A stretch of 64,000 bases of DNA from CAWGAJ01 sp963820545 (GCA_963820545.1 CAWGAJ010000001.1:248001-312000), one strand, 5' to 3'; shown: positions 26,177 through 33,596, counted from the first letter of the stretch. A program made the numbers and translations. The notes: generated by a model not told the origin, from the sequence alone.

Positions 26177-26889
26177 ATAATTCTCTTTGTAATTGGTCGG
26201 CAACCACCACCGCAGCCGTTGTCAATTACGTCTGATAAAATTTGTAGTCCCATGCAAGCATAAATCAGACAGTGAAATAGGTGGTCATTCATTCCCTCTA
26301 TCATTCTGGCATTAAGAATCTGAGTCTTTAGTGTTGATTGTCCGATTAACGATTGTGGGATACGCAACTGTCCGCCTTTTATTTTCAGGTTGCAAAATTG
26401 AATCCAGTTTGATCTATTTGCCCGGAATTCATCACCCTTTTCGATTAGGTCCAGTCCGGGGGCACTTGCACTATATAGAACTCCGTTTGCAAATTTTCCA
26501 TACGCCGTTTCACCGATTTTGTCTAATTCCTGTTTGATATAGACTGATTGATAGCCTAAATCCATTACACATTTATTAACTTGAAAAAGTTTTGCAGCAT
26601 CAAACGTCTGTTCAAAAATAGACTCGATTGGAAAACTACGCCAATGAATTACATGCCCGACCGTTTGGCTACAATTGCGGGGGATTTTTTGCCATTCAAC
26701 TACCACAAGATATGTCGGTTGCCCACCATCAAGCCCGATAGTTCTAGGAACATCATCCGTATACGGCAATTTTATTTCATAGGGTACAGTTATTTTTTCC
26801 AAGTCCCCAGGGCTGGGGCGGGATGGATCGGGTTGATATGGCATTCCCAAAATCGAATTCCAAAATACTTTTTTTGCTACTTCGCTCAT
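26173..26889 (-). CDS. Terminase large subunit, nuclease domain (GpA-type), separate gene
   Basis: This 238-residue protein begins with the linker motif seen between the two TerL domains of GpA-like terminases (KKVFWNSILGMPYQP, 6-20). An RNase H-like nuclease follows, with candidate acidic residues D54 (IGLDGGQPTYLVVV), D110 (CVMDLGYQS) and D202 near the C-terminus (EGMNDHLFHCLIYACMGL). It would cut concatemeric DNA during packaging. Its ATG overlaps the stop of the ATPase gene as ATGA. Together the two genes total 535 residues, the size of one normal TerL. Confidence 0.75.
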   Translation of the reverse strand: MSEVAKKVFWNSILGMPYQPDPSRPSPGDLEKITVPYEIKLPYTDDVPRTIGLDGGQPTYLVVVEWQKIPRNCSQTVGHVIHWRSFPIESIFEQTFDAAKLFQVNKCVMDLGYQSVYIKQELDKIGETAYGKFANGVLYSASAPGLDLIEKGDEFRANRSNWIQFCNLKIKGGQLRIPQSLIGQSTLKTQILNARMIEGMNDHLFHCLIYACMGLQILSDVIDNGCGGGCRPITKRII

Positions 26890-27779
26890 TCTAATCCCTC
26901 AAAATATGCCTTAACGATGCGTGGAGCATCCAAGACGGGTGACATTAGACCATTCACGCTAAATGACCGGGTACTAGATTGCTGGCATGGAACCCATACC
27001 CCAGTCCCAACCGGATCGGCCTTATCTCGATTTTTCAACCAGATTTTTTTTGTCTCATGGTCTAATTTTTTCCCGCAAGTCGGGCACTTAAAATAGGACC
27101 GATTGCAGTTAATATCATTTTTATTTTCCCCGCAAATTTCGATTGATTCGGGAAAAAGCATCGTGATAAATTTATGGCAACCGGGGCAACGGAAGAAATA
27201 GAATTCCTGGCTACCTTCCAGAAACCTTTTATGTATCCCTATGTCGGGTTCGGTTGGCGTGCCGGTATAGAAAACGTGAAACTCTTTTTGCCCTAGTCCG
27301 CGTGTCAATGCGTGCTGGATTGCTGCCTCCCCACACAAATCGACTTCATCAACAAACAACCACGGTAGCGGAATAGATGATAGATTGATAATGCTCTTGG
27401 CCCCGAATAAAGCTAAGGTTGCATCGCCCACAGACTTGAGTAATTTAGTATCGACGGTAAACAGATTTTTCAAAAACGGGGTGTGGGCAATCAAAGTAGA
27501 AAGATAAACTTGCCCTAACCGTTCGACCGACTTTTCAGACGGTTCAAGTAGACCGCAAGATTGATGCCGCACGGCAAGTATGTAAACAATCGCGGCTAAA
27601 AATAAAGAAGTACCGCCACTCTGGGCACTCTTTAATAATGCGACAGATTCATTCTGGAAAATTGCTTTCAGAATCTCAATTAAATACGGGTGATTAGCCA
27701 ATGTCCAACACCCTGGAAAAGGTGGGGGCATATTTAGTTTATTGTGTTGCAAATAACTGTACGGATCGGGCAATAACAT
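26886..27779 (-). CDS. Terminase large subunit, ATPase domain (GpA-type), separate gene
   Basis: A 297-residue packaging motor ATPase. Its Walker A-like LKSAQSGGTS (49-58) has the early-Lys form of lambda gpA, not GKT. Walker B is LPWLFVDEVD (138-147) and a coupling motif YTGTP is at 171-175. A zinc ribbon uses CPGC (198-201) and CPTC (232-235). The N-terminus (FPGCWTLANHPYLIEILKA) is also GpA-like. The frame ends right where the nuclease linker should begin and overlaps the next start as ATGA. A programmed -1 shift at that point would fuse both halves. Confidence 0.85.
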   Translation of the reverse strand: MLLPDPYSYLQHNKLNMPPPFPGCWTLANHPYLIEILKAIFQNESVALLKSAQSGGTSLFLAAIVYILAVRHQSCGLLEPSEKSVERLGQVYLSTLIAHTPFLKNLFTVDTKLLKSVGDATLALFGAKSIINLSSIPLPWLFVDEVDLCGEAAIQHALTRGLGQKEFHVFYTGTPTEPDIGIHKRFLEGSQEFYFFRCPGCHKFITMLFPESIEICGENKNDINCNRSYFKCPTCGKKLDHETKKIWLKNRDKADPVGTGVWVPCQQSSTRSFSVNGLMSPVLDAPRIVKAYFEGLE

Positions 27780-27780
27780 A

Positions 27781-28305
27781 TTACCTCACAGGCGGGTTTA
27801 TAAATGACTCTGGTAAACCTTGCTCTTGATTGATTCGATTGATTGCAATGTATTTTTCTAACTCTTCGATTGTTAAACTTAGATCAGGGGGAAAAGTCGG
27901 CGTCGGGGATGATAACAAAGTAGATCGGATCAGGTTTGCATCTTCACCCGTGAAATTAAATTCAGTGATTGCCCCCGATAGTAACTGTTGGTAGACATGT
28001 CTTTCGATATTCTCCCTTAAGACCGACCAGGCACATAAGCCGGGGATTAACTTGGCGAAAGTCTGTACGGCAACCGTAACGGTATCAGAATAAATCTCAA
28101 TCAGTCTCTCAGCACTTAACGTCGGGCGTGCCGTTTGTTGATGCTGTTCTAACTCCGCTAGTTCATCTTGGGCTTTCAGATACATTTTTTGGTATTGTAA
28201 TCTTTCGTTGCCCTCAGACTTTTTAATTTGTTTTTTTAGTTCTCTGATTTGTTTTTTCTTAGCTTCTATCATTGGCTTCCTCATATTTAATTTCAGGCCC
28301 GTCAT
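27781..28305 (-). CDS. Putative terminase small subunit
   Basis: A 174-residue protein one base upstream of the terminase ATPase. The N-terminal half is a strongly charged coiled coil (KKKQIRELKKQIKKSEGNER, KAQDELAELEQHQQ). The C-terminal half is helical with LSAERLIEIYSDTVTVAVQ. Position directly before TerL and a coiled-coil plus helical layout fit a small terminase, but no DNA-binding motif is certain. The start may be the ATG at 28272 (MIEAKKKQIRE), which reduces overlap with the upstream gene to a few bases. Confidence 0.45.
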   Translation of the reverse strand: MTGLKLNMRKPMIEAKKKQIRELKKQIKKSEGNERLQYQKMYLKAQDELAELEQHQQTARPTLSAERLIEIYSDTVTVAVQTFAKLIPGLCAWSVLRENIERHVYQQLLSGAITEFNFTGEDANLIRSTLLSSPTPTFPPDLSLTIEELEKYIAINRINQEQGLPESFINPPVR

Positions 28306-28477
28306 AATCTTTATTTATGGACGGTCGATCATCACGGCGTCTTTGCCCGTTGGAAGAGTATCTAACAGAAATAGAATGGCCCCAAGATGATCCTGCCACC
28401 CAACACTCTTCACATTTTCCATCGTAATATGGTTTTACATCCTTACTTCCGCACACTAAGCAAATAGAATCTGGCAT
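28259..28477 (-). CDS. Small zinc-ribbon protein
   Basis: A 72-residue protein with an N-terminal four-Cys cluster: CLVCGSKDVKPYYDGKCEEC (5-24). The rest is charged and probably disordered (RRRDDRPSINKDYDGPEIKY). Zinc ribbons of this size are common among phage regulatory or packaging accessory proteins. It overlaps the 5' end of the next leftward gene, which supports an operon. Confidence 0.55.
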   Translation of the reverse strand: MPDSICLVCGSKDVKPYYDGKCEECWVAGSSWGHSISVRYSSNGQRRRDDRPSINKDYDGPEIKYEEANDRS

Positions 28478-28502
28478 CTAGTCTCCGAATTGTTTATATG
28501 GT

Positions 28503-28555
28503 GGATCAAGCGGGGTATATTTTTAGGGGGTAAAAGTATGCTCCCCGCCCGATCC
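28503..28555 (-). terminator. Long hairpin between leftward genes
   Basis: Arms ggatcaagcgggg and ccccgcccgatcc pair across a 27-nt loop, with one small mismatch. A T-run is not prominent on either side, so it may be a processing site or attenuator. Confidence 0.4.
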
Positions 28556-28563
28556 GTTTATTT

Positions 28564-28953
28564 TTAATTTAATGAGATAGGAGGTAAATAATTTGTGTCA
28601 TCGTCTTGCCCATGATAGATTGCATATCGAGGACGTGACGGGTCTTTTGTAAGATCATTTTTCACTACATCTTGGAATGAGTATATATCTGAATACATAT
28701 TATTATTTATTTTAATACCGCCAAACGGGATTGGGATTTCAACGGTGGCAACTACTTTATCGCCGTCTAGTAATTGATAACCGAATTCAAGACGCTTAAT
28801 AATCCATCCGTTCTTTTCGGCAACAGGTTGAATTTCTTCCTTGATGTATTTAAGTAAAAATTTTCGGTAACGATAGACGGTTTTATACAGTTTACCTATT
28901 TCAAAAAAAATACAGTTCAAAAAATACAGTTTGTCAATTTCTTTGTCAGTCAT
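28564..28953 (-). CDS. Protein of unknown function
   Basis: A 129-residue soluble protein. The first half is basic and helical (LYKTVYRYRKFLLKYIKEEI) and the second half is beta-rich (GYQLLDGDKVVATVEIPIPF then GGIKI). No motif was recognised. It lies 6 bp downstream of the preceding gene's stop in the leftward operon, so it is probably real. Confidence 0.45.
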   Translation of the reverse strand: MTDKEIDKLYFLNCIFFEIGKLYKTVYRYRKFLLKYIKEEIQPVAEKNGWIIKRLEFGYQLLDGDKVVATVEIPIPFGGIKINNNMYSDIYSFQDVVKNDLTKDPSRPRYAIYHGQDDDTNYLPPISLN

Positions 28954-28959
28954 TTTTTC

Positions 28960-29469
28960 TTAATAATCAGGATGATTCACGCATAAAACTTTGAATCTCT
29001 GCTTGCTATACATGAGAACTTCATGGGGTTTGCTTTTCCATTTTAGACATTTTCGGCGTAAATTAAATGTATGGAATGAGCAACTTTCCCCCTTGACGTA
29101 TAGACAACAATAAATATGCCATGCCGAATGCCACCCATTCTCAAACCAATACACTCGTTTCCCATATCTATAATTAAATGTTTTTTCAAGCGAACCCGTT
29201 GCTTTATAACGGCGATAGGCAGTTGATAAACTGATTTTGGCTTCATCCCCCAATTGTGCATGAGCTTCCTTCATTGAATTACACGATACTACTTCCGGGA
29301 TTTCATACTTTGCTTTTTTCTCTGGATTCTTTAATACTGCCTGTTCCAGGTCCATGCCCCGATGCCGTCTTTCTTTTAACACCTCATAAGACACGAAACA
29401 TGCGTTTCTGTCTTCACTTAACTTTCGGAGTGACGGGTAAGTCTTTCCATGTAATTCAACTGGTATCAT
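28960..29469 (-). CDS. Putative DNA-binding protein of unknown function
   Basis: A 169-residue basic protein. It begins IPVELHGKTYPSLRKLSEDR, like the small DNA-binding modules next to homing endonucleases. Two repeated segments look like helix-turn-helix units (SLRKLSEDRNACFVSYEVLK and SMKEAHAQLGDEAKISLSTA). The C-terminal half is aromatic and basic (RRKCLKWKSKPHEVLMYSKQ). Its start overlaps the upstream stop as ATGA. Confidence 0.45.
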   Translation of the reverse strand: MIPVELHGKTYPSLRKLSEDRNACFVSYEVLKERRHRGMDLEQAVLKNPEKKAKYEIPEVVSCNSMKEAHAQLGDEAKISLSTAYRRYKATGSLEKTFNYRYGKRVYWFENGWHSAWHIYCCLYVKGESCSFHTFNLRRKCLKWKSKPHEVLMYSKQRFKVLCVNHPDY

Positions 29470-29705
29470 GCCACTTCCAAAATTTTTCCATCGACCACTT
29501 CATAATCATGGCATAGTTGCAAACCCACTATGTGGATTTTGCCCTGCCATATTCCGGCCTCAAAACCGAGGTTGCACAGTGACGCCAATAACACGTCGGC
29601 TGTCCACGGCTCGGTCGATTCTCGGTTTATGGCCGCTAGAATTTCGTCCAGGGCGGTCAATTGCCCGAATTCGGTCCGCTCATGGATAAAGTCAATCAGT
29701 TTCAT
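29466..29705 (-). CDS. Small protein of unknown function
   Basis: A 79-residue soluble protein (MKLIDFIHERTEFGQLTALD), probably a small alpha/beta fold ending in a strand pair (KIHIVGLQLCHDYEVVDGKI). It is coupled by ATGA to the gene downstream. An RBS-like cgaggtga precedes the ATG. No family was recognised. Confidence 0.45.
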   Translation of the reverse strand: MKLIDFIHERTEFGQLTALDEILAAINRESTEPWTADVLLASLCNLGFEAGIWQGKIHIVGLQLCHDYEVVDGKILEVA

Positions 29706-29782
29706 TGTTCACCTCGTTTCATAATTCTTCTCTCTACTTCTATCTCTAGCTAATAAGGGGTTGTTTTTTTCAATAATTAAAA

Positions 29783-30145
29783 TTATTTTTTCGATTTTTT
29801 CGTAAGTCCGCCTGATCTATCACCTTTACGTTCCTTGATGATTGCATTCCAGACGGATTTATTGAGGTATCCCACGGCTGTATGATGGTTATTTAATTTG
29901 TCAATGGCACCCGTAAGAGCAAGCATTGCCGCCTGGAATAGGTCATTAGGATCGACGCCGTAGGGATTCCCCTTTTTCATCACGGTATGGACCATCTTGG
30001 CAATGCGTTTTTGGAAACCGTCAAGCAACTCCTGACGTGCCCAATCCTTCTTATAGTCATGGGTAATACAGCCGGCCAGAAAGCGGACTTCAGGTGCAGT
30101 GAGACCGGGAGGCAGTTCAAAGGGAAGATCAAGGATTTGTCGCAA
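29783..30145 (-). CDS. Sigma-70 region 2-like protein
   Basis: This 120-residue protein carries the sigma-70 region 2 pattern: DGFQKRIAKMVHTVMKKGNP, then GVDPNDLFQAAMLALTGAID (the DL.Q...LAL..A.dk core-binding and -10 recognition signature), followed by TAVGYLNKSVWNAIIKER. Regions 3 and 4 are missing. A stand-alone region 2 could act as a minimal sigma factor for late genes or bind core polymerase as an anti-host factor. It is the first gene of the leftward operon and faces the nested inverted-repeat region. Confidence 0.55.
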   Translation of the reverse strand: MRQILDLPFELPPGLTAPEVRFLAGCITHDYKKDWARQELLDGFQKRIAKMVHTVMKKGNPYGVDPNDLFQAAMLALTGAIDKLNNHHTAVGYLNKSVWNAIIKERKGDRSGGLTKKSKK

Positions 30146-30331
30146 GATGCAAGAGGCAGTCTACACAGACTGTTTGCCCGACCTTGACGGGCACGGCCCC
30201 AAACGGGCAAGACGGCCCGAAAGAGTAAGTATATTGATTCAATTATCTATATCTATTATACATGATAAAATGGGAATGTCAAGTAAAATAGTTAAAATTG
30301 ATTTTTAGCGTGTAAATAAAGTCTTGCGCCT

Positions 30332-30621
30332 AAACGGTAACAGGAATTCTCACGACAGTTTTAGTTTGACTTGTCATAAGTCTATGGCATGTCGCAGGTT
30401 ATCATCAAACGGTAACAGGAATTCTCACATTTGTTGTTGAACTTGGGTTACTTTCTATATTAGAACAGGCTCATTTAAAAAATCAGTTCTCCGATATGGG
30501 AAATAAGAGAAGTTCAACAACAAATGTGAGAATTCCTGTTACTTTTTCGCGTAACTCCCTGATATATAAGGAGTTAGAATAATGACAAGTATAACTGTCG
30601 TGAGAATTCCTGTTACCGTTT
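30332..30621. repeat. Nested inverted repeats with four GGTAACAGGAATTCTCAC cores
   Basis: The outer arms are 30332-30360 and 30593-30621 (29 bp, perfect). The inner arms are 30412-30444 and 30510-30542 (33 bp, perfect). All four arms share the core ggtaacaggaattctcac or its complement; the sequence next to the core differs between outer (gacagtt) and inner (atttgttgttgaactt) pairs. The whole block is a 290-bp imperfect palindrome between the divergent halves of the element. It could be a replication origin, a site for a dimeric initiator or repressor, or a recombination site. No convincing gene is present in it. Confidence 0.88.
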
Positions 30622-30721
30622 TTACCATTAAACCACTTGCAGGCATCGCGGTTGCTCGCGGTTTTTCTTATTTCGCGGTTAAATTTTGCAAATAAAGTCA
30701 ATTCAATCATTATAAACTAAG

Positions 30722-31397
30722 AAATGATTTTACATGACAAAGGTATTGATGATTGAAAAGAAGCCCCGGATCGACCGGCAAAAGTCCATTTATCCTTGAC
30801 TTTTAAGGATAACAAGCCGGATTCTTTTTACAACTCTTTATCTATCAAAGACTTATGAATAGAAAGCAACTGGACTATTTGTCCAATGAAGCTATGATTC
30901 TGGCCCCATTTTAGGGAGGGTGGGTCAAATCAATTAAACGAATCAAAAGGGTTGTAACGATTGTAGGGGCGGGCTGTCCTTGGGTCAGATACAGTCAAAA
31001 AAACCGATTAAAAAAGACGCCAGAAACAGTGTAAAAAGAGCCATTTTTCGATCAAAATTGATTAAAAACAGCTATTTTTGTATAAAAAGCGCCAAAGAAG
31101 CCAGATTCTTTATGCTGTGCTCTATTTAATGTTTAATCTGGCCGTCTAGGATCGCTGTATACAGCGTCTTGCAGGTGGGGTCGATCCAATTTCCCTACCT
31201 TTTCATATTGGGCGTATTACGCTGTCTGGGATTGGTATAGGAATTGCATATCCTATGCCGGAACCGTGGAATATGTGGTTTTTGTTGAATTTAGGCAACC
31301 CAATGATGTTAAATCAGCACAGTAAAGTTACAATCGTCACAAACGTTACAACTGCAACACTAATAGTCAAAAGTACCAGAAAATGCAATGGAAACAG
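30722..31397. other. Non-coding AT-rich region of the element
   Basis: No supported gene. It contains A/T-rich direct repeats of the type gattaaaaaa / gattaaaaacagctattttt / gtataaaaagcgcca around 31000-31100, and several short cgttacaa / ttacaatcgt motifs near 30950 and 31325-31350. Together with the adjacent nested palindrome it has the look of a replication-origin region. Confidence 0.45.
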
Positions 31398-31425
31398 TTG
31401 ACAAACGATGAAACAGTGGTATACT
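31398..31425 (+). promoter_or_regulatory. Strong sigma-70-type promoter
   Basis: TTGACA at 31398-31403, a 16-bp spacer, and TATACT at 31420-31425, 65 bp upstream of the ATG at 31490. This is the best promoter match within the element. It should drive the rightward small genes up to attR. Confidence 0.7.
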
Positions 31426-31489
31426 TAAGATAGAGTTACGATAGGAACTACACCCTGAGCATGGAGCCACAAAAACTGGAGACAGTGTT

Positions 31490-31858
31490 ATGAGTAAGAA
31501 GAAAGTAAAAGCGGAGCCTGAGAGGCAGCCAACAAAGCTACTAGTAGTAGACGTGGTGCCAGCGAACTCAAGGCGGTATTCGCATTATCCGTTGAATGCG
31601 ACAAAGGCGGAAAAGAAAATCATCGACGCCGAAAACATCCGAACTGATGACGCGGAAGCGTTGATCGACCCCGACATCTTGGAAGAACTGGACGGCGAAC
31701 TCGACAGCATCGGTCAAGAGGCGATTGAACAGCAAACTGATTTGCTGTATGAAGCATTCGCTAAGGCTGGCATCGACAAACCGACTGAGAAGCAACTCCA
31801 AACGGTAGTCAACGGATTGAATTGTGAATATCCCGTCCCCTATTTTTGCGACATTTAA
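31490..31858 (+). CDS. Acidic protein of unknown function
   Basis: A 122-residue protein: a basic first 15 residues, then a strand (TKLLVVDVVPANSRRYSHYP) and an acidic helical C-terminal half (DPDILEELDGELDSIGQEAI). It follows a strong promoter and begins the rightward operon next to the excisionase-like genes, so an early regulatory role is possible. No domain was recognised. Confidence 0.5.
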   Translation: MSKKKVKAEPERQPTKLLVVDVVPANSRRYSHYPLNATKAEKKIIDAENIRTDDAEALIDPDILEELDGELDSIGQEAIEQQTDLLYEAFAKAGIDKPTEKQLQTVVNGLNCEYPVPYFCDI

Positions 31859-31922
31859 CGGAGTCGCATGGGCGGGGTCTTGAAAAGATAGCCCCGCTCA
31901 ATTTTTTAATAAGGTATTAAAG

Positions 31923-32162
31923 ATGGAACCCCAGTATTTAACAATCAAGGAAATCGCGGAACAGTTGCATCTAGCAACTGTGACTATTTACCGTGCTATC
32001 GACGATGGAAGATTAAAAGCATTCAAGTTTGGCCGTGGCCGTGGTGGTTGGCGAGTCAACGTGGATGATTTTCGTAAGTGGGTGGAGAGTTGCACCCATG
32101 AGCAACAGCAAAGAACCCTTTTTGACAGTAACCCAGTAATGGAGGACACAAAACCAGAGTAA
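31923..32162 (+). CDS. Excisionase/MerR-like HTH protein (first)
   Basis: A 79-residue protein with a winged helix-turn-helix of the HTH_17 type: YLTIKEIAEQLHLATVTIYR then AIDDGRLKAFKFGRGRGGWRVNVDDFRKW. This is the usual pattern of excisionases and AlpA-like directionality factors, where residues L..A.FG...WRV form the wing. It lies 0.55 kb inside attR and probably controls excision or early transcription. Confidence 0.85.
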   Translation: MEPQYLTIKEIAEQLHLATVTIYRAIDDGRLKAFKFGRGRGGWRVNVDDFRKWVESCTHEQQQRTLFDSNPVMEDTKPE

Positions 32163-32168
32163 AGAATT

Positions 32169-32339
32169 ATGTCAAGTCCAAGTCTTAAACGTGCAAACAT
32201 AAGAAAAACCAAATACCCTAGTCATTATCACTATGAGTGCAAGGAATGTGGAACCGGATGGCTTATTTTACGTGATAAAAATGGGCATCGGCCACGGGGT
32301 TGGTGGAAGTGTCCAAACGGGTGTAACGATCAACAATAA
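32169..32339 (+). CDS. Small zinc-ribbon protein
   Basis: A 56-residue frame, MSSPSLKRANIRKTKYPSHY, then HYECKECGTGWLILRDKNGH and RGWWKCPNGC. The two CxxC/CxxxC pairs make a zinc ribbon. It starts 6 bp after the first HTH gene's stop, so it is probably co-translated. Basic N-terminal residues suggest nucleic-acid binding. Confidence 0.5.
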   Translation: MSSPSLKRANIRKTKYPSHYHYECKECGTGWLILRDKNGHRPRGWWKCPNGCNDQQ

Positions 32340-32375
32340 CAAGGTGAATGGATACCCTAAACCAGGTGCTACTAT

Positions 32376-32558
32376 GTGTCAACAAATAATGAATGGCTTA
32401 CGGTCAATGAGTATGCTGCAATGTGGGGCGTCTCTGCAAAGACCATCTATCGTCTAATAAACAAGACGCAATTGTCAGTGCAACGGATCGGCAGAGCAAT
32501 TAGGATTCACTGTCAAACGATACCGATTGACAAACCACAGCCTCTTAGACGCCTTTGA
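32376..32558 (+). CDS. Excisionase-like HTH protein (second)
   Basis: The start is a GTG at 32376. The 60-residue product reads STNNEWLTVNEYAAMWGVSA, KTIYRLINKTQLSVQRIGRA and IRIHCQTI, again an HTH_17 fold. It differs enough from the first HTH gene not to be a recent duplicate. A separate frame over the same DNA starting at 32233 has no motif. It is the last gene before attR, the classic place for an excisionase. Confidence 0.7.
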   Translation: MSTNNEWLTVNEYAAMWGVSAKTIYRLINKTQLSVQRIGRAIRIHCQTIPIDKPQPLRRL

Positions 32559-32675
32559 TTATCCCTGTTTATCCCTGGAATGGTGTCCAAAAGCGTCAAA
32601 AACAGGGTAAAAATCACGGTCTTTTACCGCGTCGAATCTGCCGATAGATAAGGACTTACATCAATTGCTTGATTC

Positions 32676-32715
32676 GATTTTCAGTCCAGTGCTCTACCAA
32701 CTGAGCTACCTGTCC
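32676..32715. repeat. attR: 40-bp copy of tRNA-Phe 5' half
   Basis: It is identical to 19765-19804 over 40 bp and carries the acceptor 5' strand, D-arm and anticodon loop but no 3' half, so it is a non-functional partial tRNA. It marks the right end of the element. Confidence 0.93.
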
Positions 32716-32720
32716 GTAAC

Positions 32721-32796
32721 TCGTAAGACGACTTTTAAAGTCGTCCTACAGTAACCGTAAATCGTAAGACGACTTTTAAAGTCGTCCTACAGTAAT
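32721..32796. repeat. Tandem palindromes taagacgacttttaaagtcgtc
   Basis: Two near-identical 35-bp copies (32721-32755 and 32762-32796), each a perfect hairpin gacgacttttaaagtcgtc, immediately outside attR. They may act as a terminator pair or be a small repeat family. Confidence 0.85.
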
Positions 32797-33329
32797 ATAT
32801 AATCGCCAATCGGGAAACGCTCATAATAAAGGTAAGGCGAAAGCTTGTCAATTGGGGCATAACTCCATGCACGGCAACGCATTACTGCCGAAATAAAACG
32901 CCCGCCCAACACCCTTTCTATAAGCGTCATTTTTGTGCCAACCTCCGCAGCGGATGCAGGGGATTGCATTCTTTAGGCCTGGAGGGCCGAAGTAGTGTAG
33001 CCAGGGACGCAAGTCCCTGGGGAGAGTTTATAACCTACTGAAAAGCCCCGGAGGGGCGGCGTACATGAATCGTTTTCGGCATCCTATGTCGCCCTTTCAG
33101 GGCTGCATCCGAAGAATCAATACGTTCCGGTGGCTTACGCCACCGGCTACACAATATCGGCCCTCCGGGCCTAACGCAATTTTCCCCACACAACCCAACG
33201 TAAAAGGCTAGAGCAGTGCTCAGGATGATGTAGCGTCCGTTTAGCCCGGTCGCTTGCGACCGGTGAATTTTCCCCGGGAATATGCTCCGCTACACCATGT
33301 TGAACAGCGTTCTAAATAGTTACAAACAG

Positions 33330-33394
33330 TATATGCCCACCCCGATGAAAACTATATGCAACAAGCATTGCAACAGGTGGTAGGCGATCTATGA
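33330..33394 (+). pseudogene. 3' remnant of a second tyrosine integrase
   Basis: The frame reads YAHPDENYMQQALQQVVGDL and then stops. This corresponds to the last 20 residues of the intact integrase, including the catalytic Tyr (YAHPEQIDPNYLQGLLQQV). Everything upstream is unrelated repeat DNA. The stop overlaps the next start as ATGA, as in the intact module. It shows that a related element once occupied this site. Confidence 0.8.
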
Positions 33395-33582
33395 AAAAAT
33401 TCGATCCCGAAACATTCATCAATCTGAGACTGCTTGGCGTCGATCCGGCAACCAGTATTGCAGCATCGCTTGAGGATAAACCGCCTGAGAAAAAACCGCC
33501 AAAGCCAATCCCTTATATTTCTCCCCTTCTAGTTGTCTTGATTGCAATTATTTTCATTCTACTTTGCTTGGGCAGATTCTAA
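33391..33582 (+). CDS. Small membrane protein, homologue of the integrase-coupled protein
   Basis: A 63-residue protein (MKKFDPETFINLRLLGVDPA, a Pro/Lys hinge, then PLLVVLIAIIFILLCLG). It matches the protein at 21012-21209 in order and spacing of features, with identity concentrated in the first 25 residues. It remains open although its integrase is almost gone, which may mean it is still useful to the cell. Confidence 0.65.
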   Translation: MKKFDPETFINLRLLGVDPATSIAASLEDKPPEKKPPKPIPYISPLLVVLIAIIFILLCLGRF

Positions 33583-33596
33583 CCATGCCTAAAGGA

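Larger units (their letters stand above)
19765..32715. mobile_element. Integrated 12.95-kb element in tRNA-Phe (candidate phage satellite)
   Basis: Bounded by 40-bp direct repeats from tRNA-Phe, with a tyrosine integrase immediately inside attL and two excisionase-like HTH genes immediately inside attR. A long leftward operon carries packaging (split GpA-type terminase), coiled-coil, HNH and collagen-like genes. The right end carries a sigma-like gene, a nested inverted repeat and small rightward genes. Base composition is clearly lower in GC than the host. No major capsid, portal, protease, tail-tube or lysis gene was recognised. It could be a phage satellite that relies on helper capsids, or a strongly reduced prophage. 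Confidence 0.88.
32559..33390. other. attR flank: repeat cluster and integrase remnant
   Basis: This stretch holds attR (32676-32715), two copies of a gtaagacgacttttaaagtcgtcctac palindrome (32721-32755, 32762-32796) and a cluster of host-type REP elements. These include tagccagggacgcaagtccctgg at about 33000-33022, gccccggaggggcggcg near 33044, ggtggcttacgccaccgg near 33130 and tagcccggtcgcttgcgaccgg near 33245. The tail of a decayed integrase lies at its right end. No intact gene is supported. Confidence 0.7.

Noticed and set aside
22577..28555. CRISPR array or retron in the AT-rich region
   Set aside because: The regular hairpins are single intergenic stem-loops with different sequences. 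There are no evenly spaced identical repeats, no cas genes and no reverse transcriptase.
30483..30710. Reverse-strand frame of 75 residues across the nested inverted repeat
   Set aside because: It runs through the repeat arms and has no RBS or recognisable domain. The open frame is explained by the low density of stops in the repeat.
32787..32969. 60-residue reverse frame next to attR
   Set aside because: It lies within palindrome and repeat DNA, has no RBS and resembles nothing recognised.
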